Source: Hypericum androsaemum (Eukaryota > Streptophyta > Magnoliopsida > Malpighiales > Hypericaceae). From it: a stretch of 64,000 nt of DNA. This document shows, piece after piece, positions 12,015-24,191 of this stretch. The notes below the pieces were generated by a model. It was not told the origin of the DNA. It saw only the letters and a program-made list of their open reading frames with translations, and did not search any database. Each line of letters begins with the position of its first letter. Within the stretch, counting starts at the first letter, position 1. A program made the position numbers and the translations under genes. The stretch is taken from assembly GCA_963995505.1 (NCBI GenBank), contig OZ023192.1, positions 16,785,001 through 16,849,000 of the forward strand, written 5' to 3'.

Positions 12015-13147
12015 TTCTTAATGGAAAAAGTTGTATTTTTCAAATTGAGAGAGAGAGAATTATATAAGGACCACATTGAAGATGACAGGGATATGATTAT
12101 GGCTAAATCAAAACAGTGTAATGGCTGACACTGGCCAAAGATTTAATAAACAAATGGCAGCTACATATTTGACTGTTAATAATAAATTGATTGGTGAGAT
12201 AGTTATTCTAATTTAATCAAAATATCTTCAAATTCTTAAAAATATTTCCACCAAAAAAAATTCTTAAAAGTATATTATATTAAATTATCACAAATGTAAC
12301 ATATTAGTCACTCCGGTACCATACGGCGTGAAAAAAGCTACACGTTTGACTGTTACGGCAACAACCAAATCTAGGTGTTGATTTGGGGAGACACATACCA
12401 AAAAAATAGATAAACTATTACATACCATTTTTCGCTTCACTTATTCTTATGATAAAGAAATGATTAGAATGTGATGGGTCATCAAATAGTAGAATTGGGT
12501 TAGGAAGTAGCCAGCCAGTGAGATAAGCTAATGAGTATATATTGGTTTTATGTTTTAGACAAATCTTTGTCACCCAAAACATGATCAAGAAAGGATCTAG
12601 GCCTTGTTGTCTTGTTTTCTTGCTTCCCCACCTCCTCCTCTCTTCCCTCTGTCCTAAAAATGTCTTTGGACCTGAAAAAGTTGCAACATTTTTAAGCATA
12701 GAAAGAAAACATCAAACATTTCAGGTCAACCTTGTTTGGTTACTTTGTTTGTATCTTGTTTTTTTTTACACTACATTGTATTCAAAGACTCACTAGACAA
12801 ATTAATCTAGATTTGAATCGGGTATGACATGTAAAATGTGACAAAAATTTTCCGGCTAGTATTTAGTGTTACTGAATTTTCAATAATTCAAATTCGAAAT
12901 TTCCTAGTTAAGCTAGAACAACCAAGTGTTTGTTGGTCTTTGTTTGTGTCTTGTTTTAGCAGTTGATTTGTTCACTCATTATCGCTAATCATCATTGGTT
13001 GCCCTTTCTTTATCGTCAAAATTTGGCAATGTCCTCTCTCAAACACGAACGTAATTAACGGGTATGGGCTCCACGTAACGCCTGTAATTAATTGAAGTGT
13101 CTCGTGTGTACTTTTGTTTTGAAAGGTAAACATGGGATCAGTTGGCC
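12015..13147. other. AT-rich spacer, no gene seen
   Basis: Includes overlapping frames on both strands at 12418-12796 that have no recognisable domain. Nothing else supported. Confidence 0.5.
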
Positions 13148-13155
13148 CTCTAAAT

Positions 13156-13759
13156 CAATGTTTTTAAAACAAATCTGGAAGGTGACCCGGAATTTTTAAA
13201 ATTTTTGGTTCACCCGGTTCGGCCGGTCAAGCCATCGGTCAGATCGGTACCTATATTTTTATATTAATATTATAAAATATATAGTTTAATAAATTTAATT
13301 TAGCATAAAAATAATAAAATATTAAATAAGTTCCAATATTTAGCAACTTTGTTATACAATTTATTCAAACAAAGTCTTCGAACATCTATTTAACAAGTAT
13401 AAAAGTAAAAGAATATGATTATACATATTTTTGTTTGACATATTAGTCCAATTCGTTTGACATAGTTAATATATTATCGAGAATTGTTGAAAAAATAAAT
13501 TTGTTATGATAAAAAAGTGATGTACATGTTCCAAGCTTAGAAATATATATTTTATTTCTAAATTAAAACTGATAAAATAAAAAAAATTAAACATTAATTT
13601 TTATGATCCGAGCGAACCGGGTCACCCAAAAGTACCTGATTGGGTGGTCCGACCAGATTTTGACTGGTCGAATCGTTGGCTAGTTTTTAGACAAAACTCG
13701 ACCCATATTTGGTTCTGAATAGCGACCCGACCGGTCGGACCACATTTTTTAAAGCATTG
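13156..13759. mobile_element. hAT-type MITE with 8-bp target duplication
   Basis: Perfect 8-bp flanks CTCTAAAT at 13148-13155 and 13760-13767. Ends are CAATGTTTTTAAAAC and its imperfect inverse TTTTTTAAAGCATTG. Subterminal GGTC/CCGG-rich blocks (TTCGGCCGGTCAAG left, CCGACCGGTCGGACC right) flank an AT-rich core with no coding capacity. It belongs with the element at 17639-18097. Confidence 0.88.
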
Positions 13760-13767
13760 CTCTAAAT

Positions 13768-15228
13768 ATAGCATTGTTCTTTATACTTGACTCGAAGGCA
13801 ACCCGAGTAATCCATTATATTCAAGGAGAAAGTCGAGCAAAATGAGTGTTTTAATTTATTTGGAAGAAATTAAACTAGGTTGAGTAGAGTCGAATTAGGG
13901 TCTAAGTTATTCAATCTTTAATTTTGTACGTGAAAGTGTCTTTTTTATAATCAGATCTACGGTTTATTGTTTCGAACATGGATACTTTTTTTTTTTTTAA
14001 ATACGGATACAATTATTATTTCGTTGTTTATTTTTAGTTGTCATTGCCAGGTGAGAAACAACTTTCAGCTGCTTTCCACTAACCTTTACTATACATCGCT
14101 ACAACGAGAGGCCTAGAGTTGTTGTTTTAACTTAATTATATATTTTGGTTTAAATTTTGAATCCAATTGTATTAGAATTTGATAGTGATGTATTTGTATC
14201 TTCTTGTAATTTGATGTAGTTAAATTTAGATTAATCAACTTATCAAATAATTACCGAAAAGATAAAAGCGGTAGGATCATTCAAAGCCGCTAAAGAGCAC
14301 ACATAATTGTTGTTTTTTAAGGCCAGAAAGCCGCTAATCCGCCACCCCTAAATTAGCTATACTATACATAATTTCACTTGCAATAAACACTCGGAGATGT
14401 CCATAAAAATTAAAAAGTAAGGTACATTGCAGAAGTCAGAGGATAGAGTTATAATTACGTTAAAACTAAAACTTTTTTAAAGTGATTTTCTGTAGAGTGA
14501 TGATAACTTTTCTAAACTAATAAAAAAAGTACCAAATAGAATCAGTGTTTAAAATTTAATAACTCCTCTATCATAATAATTAATATTTAAAAAAAACATT
14601 TAGTACTAAATTTTGATATCAATTTTTGCACAAGGTAATTTTTTTGCATAAATACAAATATTTTTACATACTTTACGAATTTTAAAAAATATTTGAAGAC
14701 ACTAGATTGTGCTAGACTTATTTTTTGATAAACTTTATATTAGCATTCATCTTCTCAATTGTTTTCGATTCATCCTTTTAATCGCCATCTTGTTGTAAGA
14801 AAATATTTCAATCAAGTGTAGCATTTTAATAACGATATAAACCAAAATTTTAGGTACTTTGAATATAGATAAATTTTTTTTGTTATTTACGTATTTATTT
14901 TTCAGAAATTCAATTTTAATATTTTTGGGGAAAAAACTTAAATTTCTTTTATAACTTCTCTAAAGTGATATTTTTCTCTGGTCTTAACGATATCACTTTA
15001 GAGATGTTTTAACATATACATAATTAAAGCGATAATTTAATTATAGCATTGTAAAGAAGCAATGAGAAGAACTAGTGTAAGAGTTATTTTAGTTTAATTA
15101 AGAGATTTTGAGTTCTATTACTGAATAACACAACTTCTTGAAAAGATTTGTTATATTTCAAAGGTATTTACCCTACTCGAACATGGATTAGTTAACCTGA
15201 TGGATGTCGGATAGTATAAATGAAACGA
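13768..15228. other. AT-rich spacer, no gene seen
   Basis: Very AT-rich throughout, without frames of note or clear repeats. Confidence 0.5.
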
Positions 15229-15237
15229 TTTAATTTA

Positions 15238-16383
15238 GGGAAAATTACTGTGTAGTCCCTCGAGTTTGCTTAAATATACTCAAAAGTTCTCCCTGTTTGC
15301 AAAATGTATGCCCACATCCCTCGTATTTGATTTTATTATACTTTCGGGTCCCTGGCGCACGTTAGCAGCTTTTTTTATTTTTGTCAATGAAATGACCAAA
15401 ATATCCTTACTCCTGTCAACTTAGATCTCCGGTCATCTTCTCTGGTCATCTTTCCGATGAACAAAAAACCCTAAAAAATTAAAACTCGATCCCGCTCCTA
15501 CGGTCATCACTATCCTCAATCCCACCAACAAATCATCTCCTTCTCCCTTCCTCTCCATCGACAACCAGATGGAGAGACCGTCGGTGCCATCGTCGGCGGC
15601 GAGAAGGGACTCCCCAACCGCCAAAGCCGCGGCTACACCGACTTGGAGATCACCGTCCCCGACATCGACATAGTGGGCCTTCACGCCATCCCTGACATTG
15701 GCATAGCGGGCCTTCATGCCGAGAAAATTGAAATTGGGAGCATCTTTGTCGACGGGGAGCCCACCGAGTTCAAGTTCTACCTCCTGCCTGCCGGGGCTGT
15801 TTATGTGTCTGTGCTCGAGCGGGAGCTTGTCCTTAACCTCCCTAACCTCGAGCGGGTTTCGGTCGAGGCTGCACAGGCGGACGTGGACAATGGAGCTCAG
15901 CCTCCGGGGAGGCCAAACAGCTCAGTCCTCCGAGCAAGATCTCTTTCTCGATCTCACCGGTCCCTTCCGCCGCCGCCTCCTCCCAGAGCTGCATCTCGCC
16001 TCCCTCGTAGAAGCTGCATCTCACCTTGCTCGTAGAAGGCTTCGAGGCGGATGATGACAAGGATGAGGTGGTCTCCTTCCACGACCGGAGAAGAGGACCA
16101 AGACGGATGATGAACTAGAAGACCGTTGATGAATTTGATTTAAGTTTTTGGTTGCTGGATCGCCGTCAGCGAGTTGGAAAGATCGGGAGGAAGGGATGAT
16201 TTTTTTAAAGGATATTTTTATCATTTCAATGACAAAAACGAAAAAAAAGAGCTATTGACGTCAGCTATGGACCCCGAAAGTATAATAAAATCAAACACGA
16301 GAGACGTCGATGTGTATTTCGCAAACAAGAAGGACTTTTGAATATATTTAAGCAAATTTGATGAGCTACAGAGTAATTTTTCC
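15238..16383. mobile_element. MULE with perfect 9-bp target duplication and GC-rich insert
   Basis: Identical TTTAATTTA at 15229-15237 and 16384-16392. Terminal inverted repeats are about 180 bases: left starts GGGAAAATTACTGTGTAG, right ends AGAGTAATTTTTCC, with paired internal blocks such as TTGCTTAAATATA, TAATAAAATCAAA and TTTCAATGACAAAA. The interior (about 15430-16170) is GC-rich and carries a long open plus-strand frame. No transposase. Structure fits a Pack-MULE. Confidence 0.9.
15541..16035 (+). pseudogene. Unidentified GC-rich open frame inside the MULE
   Basis: The plus frame read through 15643 is open for more than 150 codons, with an in-frame ATG at 15643. It contains GYTDLEITVPDID, an imperfect tandem GLHAIPDIGIAGLHAEK, then FVDGEPTEFKFYLLPAG, LPNLERVSVEAAQADVD, and becomes Ser/Arg/Pro-rich low complexity. 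The first part looks like genuine coding sequence (balanced composition, alternating hydrophobics), but I do not recognise the family. Lying between MULE inverted repeats, it is probably a captured gene piece. Function unknown. Confidence 0.4.
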
Positions 16384-16740
16384 TTTAATTTAACTTGTTC
16401 CAGTCCTAGGGTTCAGCTTCTCTCAACCCAATCCACCGACTCACTTTTTTCAGTCCCTAATTATTGTATTCAATGAGGCATATGGTCAATTTTTTCTTCT
16501 ACTAAAAACGAAAATGGTTGCTGTTATTGTCCAGCATTTATTTTATGTTCTTTTTTTTGAAAATTAATTTTTAAGTTCAATTGGGTCTCTAATCAACCTG
16601 TAGAAATTGATTTCCGTTAATTTTAATTTTTTTTCGCCATGGATAGGGTAAGTTATAGATAAAACTCTACCCATACCCTAGTCTAGAGAGTTGGATGCGT
16701 ACCCTATCTCCGACCTTCAAAAAATTTCATTATTAGTCCA

Positions 16741-17064
16741 TACCCTTATCCTCGGGGTTCGCAGGGTCTGTAGGGGTCCGACCCTTGAATTAAATACAAG
16801 ACAGAACTCATGTCGATAAATGTAAACAGCTAAAAAGACATAAAAAGAGGCGGATCACAACTTAATCAAGCTTTGAGGTTCCAAATGCAAGTTCTAAATG
16901 CATACCCTTATCCTCAGGGTTCGCAGGGTCTGTAGGGGTCCGACCCTTGAATTAAATACAAGACAGAACTCATGTCGATAAATGTAAACAGCTAAAAAGA
17001 CATAAAAAGAGGCGGATCACAACTTAATCAAGCTTTGAGGTTCCAAATGCAAGTTCTAAATGCA
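16741..17064. repeat. 162-bp tandem duplication, nearly identical
   Basis: Units 16741-16902 and 16903-17064 differ, as far as I can see, only at CTCGGGG versus CTCAGGG near the start. A third, decayed unit sharing GTCGATAAATGTA and the GGCG.ATCACAACTTAATCAA block follows at about 17135-17215. The duplication must be recent. The flanking CATACCCTA-type words at 16650-16700 and 17330-17400 suggest the units lie inside an older MITE-like element. Confidence 0.9.
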
Positions 17065-17638
17065 TAAACAACTAAAAAAATATATAAAAACTTCCAGGTT
17101 CTATTCCTTTTGGAAGAAGATATAAAGTCACTTGTGTCGATAAATGTATTAAAAAAAGAGCTAATAGCACCTCCGCTAGAACTCTAAGCAAAAAGGAGGC
17201 GAATCACAACTTAATCAATAATAATATAATAAATATGTGAAGATTGTGGTATAATTAGGGTCTATTTATGATATAATTAGTAGTCTAAAGTATGATAAAA
17301 TGGCAATGGTATGGTAGAAATTCATAGTATTCATACCCTACCATAGACTCCACCTGTAAAAGTGGACACATACTCATACCATACCCTAGACCTAGTCAAA
17401 ATCAGCAGACCCTCGACCCACAAGATAAGGGCAGGGTCCAATCCACGGAGTATGAGTATTTCTATCATTCCTACCGACCAGCCTACATATTCGATATTTA
17501 AATTTGTGAACACAAGATTTCACATTTTCTCTTCTGTTTTTTTTTCGTAAATTCTTGATGCCATCCAACTTAATTTTATTAGTATTCCTCAAAAAACTTA
17601 ATTTTATCAGTACAAGTATTTTATTGAATTGTTTCAAT

Positions 17639-18097
17639 CATGGTTTTAAAAAACGCGGTCCGACCGATGGTTCAACCAGTTTGACCGCGAAACGGGCCCT
17701 AGACCGGGTCGTTTTTAGGCTTTTGACCGGGGTCTGTACTAACCGGACCAAATCCGGTCGGACCGGCCGATTTTGATGTCCATCCTGACCGGTCGAACCC
17801 GGTTAGTACAAAAATGGGCAAAATTGACTTTTTTTTGTGATTTTCGAGGGAAAAAAATTGATTTGACAAATTTATAAAGTAATAAATAAAAGTAGATTTA
17901 TAGAGTGGAGAGATAAAAAATTAAGTCTACTTTTTTTGTATGGAAAATAAGTATATTTTAACCTACATATATATATTATTTAAAATGTTTAAAAATAAAA
18001 AAATTTGGCCCGACCGGTGGTTCGCCCGGTCGGACCGGGTGACCCGGAGGACGGGAGAAATCCCGGGTCGGCCTCCGGGTCGTTTTTTAAAACCATG
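17639..18097. mobile_element. hAT-type MITE with 8-bp target duplication
   Basis: Perfect 8-bp flanks GTTTCAAT at 17631-17638 and 18098-18105. Perfect terminal inverted repeat CATGGTTTTAAAAAACG / CGTTTTTTAAAACCATG. Subterminal GGTCCGACCG-type blocks flank an AT-rich core. No coding sequence. Same group as 13156-13759; a decayed one-ended relative starts near 47332. Confidence 0.93.
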
Positions 18098-18105
18098 GTT
18101 TCAAT

Positions 18106-21100
18106 CCACTTATACGAGACCAGGTACAAATTATCTTTTTTTCCTAAAAAAAGGGGCACGAGTCAGATAGATAGTTACTGTTTACAGTTCATTCAAGAAA
18201 AGCAACGAAAATGACGGATCACTGATTGGTAACGATGTGGAATAGTTATATATATAATCATCCCATTTCATTTTCAAAAAGAAATCTACTCAATATCCCA
18301 TAAAAGTTAGCGTCAAATTAACGACACCACGCCAATTTTTTTTTAAAAAACTCTCATATTTAAGTCTAGCTTTGTCGACTCTATATTGGTAATAATTTTT
18401 CCAATAATGTTTTCTCATTTGTAAAATTTAAACTTAAAATTTGCCAAGAGAATACATTAATTCAACTACCGTCACCACACCAATTTAAATGTACGAGGTA
18501 TATGACAATCTATAGCACAAAAGATGAAAAGGACCCTTCATTTAGTAGGACCGTTCCCTGACATTTTTACACACTACTATTAAAAAGACTGAGACGAGTA
18601 ATATAACGCAGATGTTGCTCTTTTCTTCAATTCAATTTCGTCTAAATTTTGACATCGAGTTTTTGTCGGTGTATAAAAATTAAGTACATTAATCAAGGTT
18701 TTTTTTTCCAAAAGTGTTAATTTTAGAAATATTTTCAATTTTGGGATACTCTTCAAAAGTATTATAAATCTGGTGTTTATCCAAAATCGGCCCAAGTACG
18801 CAGAATCTGGCAAAAACGGTCGGATTACGGAATTTTTAAATTCTTTTTACTTGTAATTAGGCCAAATTTTTCGACCTGTCCTTTCATGAATGAATGTCAG
18901 ATTGATACTATTTCTAAAAACTACCCCAAAGTTGAAAATCTTTCTAACATTAACACTATTGCATAAAAAATCCTTAATCAAAGGCTGGCAACATTAAAAA
19001 AATTCAATATACTTAGATTAATTAGTAACAAATTATTTTAATTTAACTTAGAATTATTCACATAAAATCTATGCAATTGTGTTAGATACTTGTTAAAAAA
19101 ATTATATTGTTATTTAAAAATTGGGCAAATTATGCCCACGTCCCTGTAATTTGATTTTCATCCCTCTCGAGTCCCTAGGTTTCCAAAATACATGTTGTTA
19201 TCCCCCGTGTTTAGTTTTAGAAACTCTTAGGTCCTTCGCTAATGTCATCCACTTATTTTTTTTCTTTTTGTCATTGAAATTACTTAAATACCCTTTTAAT
19301 AAATAAAAAAACTCAATGTCCATCTTCTTCCCTGCTATTATCCTTCTTATTCTTCCCTAAAAAAATCAAAATCAAACCAAATCAAAACCAACAAAATCAA
19401 TTAATCGAAATCACCACCGCCTCCATCTCAACCTCCTTTGCCCTTACAAATTTTATCGAGAAACGAGATGTTTTCAACCAAAAATACCATTTTTTGAAAG
19501 AAAACAAAAAATACTCGATAGTCGATAAGATACATAGAGGGAGAGATTACGTCGCGTCAAAGGGTATGAAAATCAAGAGGGCGAAAATTTGGCGGGCCCC
19601 AAAAATCAAAGAAGTGAGCTGTTGCCTTTCTGACATCTCACTTTTTACGTAGGCCATACCGGTCATCCATCGACAACAACCGAGCCAACGACCATAGGGT
19701 GTCATTTCTCATGCATGCGAAATATATTTAAAAAGATATATTTTTTTAGTATATTCTATTATATTTTAAAGATCTTATCACGACTTGAGATTAATTGTTA
19801 ACAATACCTTTTAAAAATTTTCGATGGGAGCCGAAATGATAATTATTTTATTTTCATATCGCATAATTATTCGTGTGGCTATGCACTTGAGAGGTCATTT
19901 AAGTATTGACAGCTGGAGTACGGACGACAAAGAATTTTAAAAGGCAATCTATATGTCGACTATGAATGGTTCATGAATGTTGTTCAAAACTGTTGTATCT
20001 CAATAATAACAATCGATACAGAGAATGGAATGTGTATTTAGCCACACGAGCTTATATTCTTCCTTCTTTTTAACATTCAAAATATCACACTCGACCAACA
20101 ATCGATAATTGTTCTATGTTAACCAATTTTCGAGTTCGAATTTTTAAGAACACAACAGTGTTAAATATTTTTTTTAAGAATTCTGTTAAAAGATTCTACA
20201 CGATTCAAATTTGAATTATTCGAATCAATAGACTAAATATCTGTATAAAATATTTATTTCAGTTAAACTATAATGTTGAATAAATAAAGGCACCTTCAGA
20301 AGATAGATAGCTAGGATCGTAGCATGCCAGTTAGTACCAATCAGAGGAGGAAAAAAAAGGAGAGACGCAGAACTGCCACGGTCGGCGTTAAATGGCCGGT
20401 AGCCGACTTCGTTGAATAGGTTCCAATTTACTTACAGCAGTCAACAAAAATAAAAGAATAGTTTTTAATATCTATATTATTAATAGATAAAAGTTCATTT
20501 TAGTTTTGTATGGTTTGATTGATTTGCATGTATTTTTATCTTATTTTAAAATTCAAGAAATACAGATTTTTGTAGTCTCTTCTATAGTTTTTTTTAATAG
20601 TTTAGTCTCTTCTATAGTTGAAACTGCACTATTTAAATATTTGTTTAGACAAAATACCTCATCCCTTAGATAGAAAAAAATGAGTTTTAAATTTTTTTGA
20701 GAAACATTTGAGAAAAATATGATAAAATATTTTTATTCTTTCGTTATACTTTTTCTCATATTGTCTGAATTATTTTTTAATTGTTAATTTAATAGTACTT
20801 AAGAATATTTTTGACCAAAAATTTTCAATTTATGGGTTCTCGACCAAATAATTATCTGTTATTTGATCGATTTGTTTTTAAGCCACACAGTAATCGTGTG
20901 TAAATTGGTGGCAATAAAATGGATTTTTTACCATATTATTATTAAATGGCACAATAAATCATGTTCCGGAAACCGGAGCTCCCCCACGACCGACCTGACA
21001 GAAGCTGATTTACAAAAAGTAATGAAGGCGGCGAATATCTCTCAGTCTTCTTTGCCCATTTTTCGGGAACGACAGAATGAATTTTTTTTTTCCGAGGATC

Positions 21101-22324
21101 CTATTTAGAATTTTAGCATTATTATAGAGGTAACCAACGAGACTAAAATAGCCATTTTAGGACTGTTTAAAAGTGTTGTAAATTACACTAATGGAATTCA
21201 GAGTGTTGGTTATATATTGTACGATAAAATATAAAATCCAAGAATACTTACATATATGTATCATTATGTTTGGATCTAGCAGTTGGAAGCTAGGTGCGTT
21301 TTATCGAGACCCAAAAGATGATTGTTGAGTAGGGTCATTTCGAGTTGTCACAAATTATGGAAATTATATATGAATACATACCTTGTCATCTTCTCTCTAC
21401 TCACCTTCGGCTAATAATCCGCCCAATTCACAATTAAGAAGGTAGAAGGCAACTACGCCTCCTTAAAGCCGTCACTCTCAGGGCTTACTGAAATCTCACA
21501 GAAAGTGGAAAACACCAAAATGCATCAACTTTTAGGTACAGGTTTCTCTCGTCCTGGACCATTGTCTACTCGTTTTTTTAGGGGATGGACCATTGTCTAC
21601 TCGAAAACCCAAGTTCAAATTATGAGGTGGTCTACTACATATTTTATAAATTATATATGCCCGTGTGCCAGCAATTCTAGGTGGAAACCCTAAAAAATTG
21701 GCAAATTTGGATTTTTTAACATCGAGTGTGAATTGTCTCGACTAATCTGACCACCTTAACGTTTGAGGATGTTGAAAAAAATAATAAATTCTTGTGGTGT
21801 GTGTATGTTATTTTTAATCACATTTTCATCTCTATTCTGCTTTGGTATTCAAGTTTTTAGTTTAGAACTTTTATATCGAAACTAAATTTGTGCCGCCAAA
21901 TGTTAGTTAGCTCAAATGTTAGAGAGTTTTGGATTTTCTTAAAAAATTTGTTTGTTCAAATTTTATGAATTTTTTTTATTAGAGAGCTACTTACTAAATA
22001 TGGTAATCGATTGTGGATACCAAATATTTTTTTTAAATGGTTATGTATAGAGTCAATCTTTCTTGATAAAATGCAATAATTATGTATCTAATTTAAAAAT
22101 TGAATACAATATGTGGGTGGAATTCATCCACTTATTTATTTGGCCAAAAAACAATATTTATCAACCAATTTTGGATTTCTCAATACTAATTGAAATGTAT
22201 AGTTTTTTTTCCTGGAATGGCAAAGATGGGACTCGTTAGGTACATTAACTGCTTATCCATGCTGGATTAACATGAGATACACAATTTAGTTTTTCCAAAA
22301 AAACTATTCATTCAAAATATATTA
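18106..22324. other. Long AT-rich intergenic stretch with a one-ended MULE remnant
   Basis: No gene seen. Bases 19113-19330 (CCACGTCCCTGTAATTTGA, then GTCATTGAAATTACTTAAAT) resemble the left inverted repeat of the 15238-16383 MULE, but I find no right end, so this is a broken copy. An 18-base word containing GGACCATTGTCTACTCG occurs twice at about 21556-21604. The frame at 20863-21108 has no recognisable domain. Confidence 0.45.
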
Positions 22325-24191
22325 TACTTGTACACCAAGGGTTTGTCTCTATATAAAGACATGTTACCCTAGGTTTTTGTATGGTTTTGTGGCTCGGAAA
22401 CTCATCAATAAAAGTTCTTCTTTCTCTCCGTGAACATAGGTATTAGGTCGAACCACGTTATCTCTTGTGTCCGTGTTCTTTGCGCATTTTGTTCCCTATT
22501 TGCTGAATTCCTAACAAGTGGTATCAAGAGCTAAGGTTGGAGGATGTCGAATCACGGCGCGAAGTTTGCTCTTGTGAAGTTCGATGTTCATTGAATTTCA
22601 GGTTATGGCAAAGGCGTGTCAGAGATCTCCTCGTGCAGCAAAGGATAGTTATCGCGCTCTCGGAGAAGAAGTCCGAGAAGATGGAGGAGCAAGAGTGGGA
22701 AGAGTTGGAGGCTAAGGCAGTAGCGAAGATTCGCTTGTGCTTGGCGGATGATGAGGAGTCACCAGCTGGGTTATGGAAGAGGATCCAAGTCGAAGTCAAA
22801 AAAGTTCAATGGAAGTGGTTTCAAGTGCGGAGAAGAGCACATGAAGGGGACTATCCAGGACGAACTAGGGATCAAGACAACGAGGAGGGATTGACATCCA
22901 CAATCATAGCCACATATTCAGACGGGTCGGATAGTGACTGACTTTCTGTCTTATCAATTCCAATACATCCTGGTAATCTCTTTTCATTATGAACCTTGGA
23001 TTATAACAGTGATAGTTATAAAGGTATGCTAATGAAGGTGGAGAAGGATGCGATGGTAGGGATGAAGGGTGAAAGAAAATACCTACAAGTTAGTGAGGCA
23101 CATTATTGTAGATGGAGTCACATCAATGGGTCTGAAGGAGTTGGCAAATGCTCAGGTCATATGAGGTTAGTTCGTATGAGGGAGCAAAGGCTTGACATGA
23201 ATAGTTTGAGTAGAGTTGGAATTCGCGGAGACATGGATAGCGAGCTATGGTTGTTTCGTGGAGGCATGGTTGGCAAGGAGCCATGGTTGTCTCGGAGAAG
23301 CATTGTTAGCTGGGTCCCACTATGGTTGTCTAAAGGAAAGTGCACGTCAAAGGTGTTGGGTAGGTTTTGCATGGGGAATGCAAAGCCATTGTTAATACCA
23401 CGCGCGGATCGGGTATCTCACTCAAGGCCGAATGATGGAGTTTGAGGCATGTCGAGGGTTCTACTTGGTAGAACAAAAGGTTGCTCTTTGTATGCTATGA
23501 CATGTAGCATTGGTTTGAGGCAAGAAGGTCCAGCGGAAAAGTAGTTCGAGGTTGCGGAGCATGGGGCTGACTGAAAAATAGAGGGCGTGTCTATTGGTTG
23601 CAACGTTGCTTCAGCATGTGGACTTGCTAGTTGGGGTTCAATAGAAATTAGAGAAAATAGGCCAAGCAAGCTTAGAAGCTCGAGTTTGGGGGCTGGCTCC
23701 AAGTGATTGAACAAAAGGTGAAGAGAAAGTTGAGATGGTCTTATTGATGCAGTTATCTATGGTCCGAGATGGAGTCGGTGGAGTCGGATTAGGTTTGCAA
23801 GATCTCATGGTTCTTCGTGGGGCGGTATTTTGTCAAGGTAGAGTTTGTTGAAGTTCGGGTGAAGCTTCGTGGTTCTTCCACGAGATGATTTCTCGCCAAG
23901 GTGGAGATTGTTGGGATGGCGAGAAATAGGAAAGACTTATTTCATATTCCCATTCCTATTATGACTAGGTTTTGGACTCCTAATCTGACATAGATAGGTT
24001 ACTTGTACACCAAGGGTTTGTCTCTATATAAAGACATGTTATCCTAGATTTTTGTATGGCTTTGTGGCTCGGAAACTCATCAATAAAAGTTCTCATTTCT
24101 CTCCGTAGACGTAAGCATTAGGCCAAACCACGTTATCTCTTGTGTCCGTGTTCTTTCCACGTTTTATTCCCTATTTGTTGAATTCCTAACA
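22325..24191 (+). mobile_element. Internally deleted Copia-type LTR retrotransposon
   Basis: The right LTR is 23909-24191 (TGTTGGGATGG...CCTAACA, 283 bp). The left LTR (about 22325-22516) matches its last ~190 bases and lacks the first ~90. Both contain TCTATATAAAGACATG, a TATA box. A primer-binding site TGGTATCAAGAGC (22519-22531) resembles initiator tRNA-Met complementarity, and AAGGTGGAGA just before 23909 is the polypurine tract. The 1.4-kb interior has only gag remnants and no integrase, reverse transcriptase or RNase H. No target duplication can be checked because the left end is lost. Confidence 0.88.
22543..22941 (+). pseudogene. Copia gag remnant, frameshifted
   Basis: Frame 22543 gives MSNHGAKFALVKFDVH then a stop. 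The neighbouring frame continues WQRRVRDLLVQQRIVIAL, then MEEQEWEELEAKAVAKIRLC, LADD, and a later SPAGLWKRIQ. This is the N-terminal gag region of Tnt1-like Copia elements (Lys-Phe start, WQRRMRDLLIQQ, W..LD..A...IRL.LSDD, ...W..L). The frame change near 22590 and loss of everything after gag show it is inactive. Confidence 0.82.

Noticed and set aside
22996..23445. 149-codon frame inside the deleted Copia element
   Set aside because: No similarity to retrotransposon or host proteins that I recognise; it lies in the non-coding interior of a defective element.
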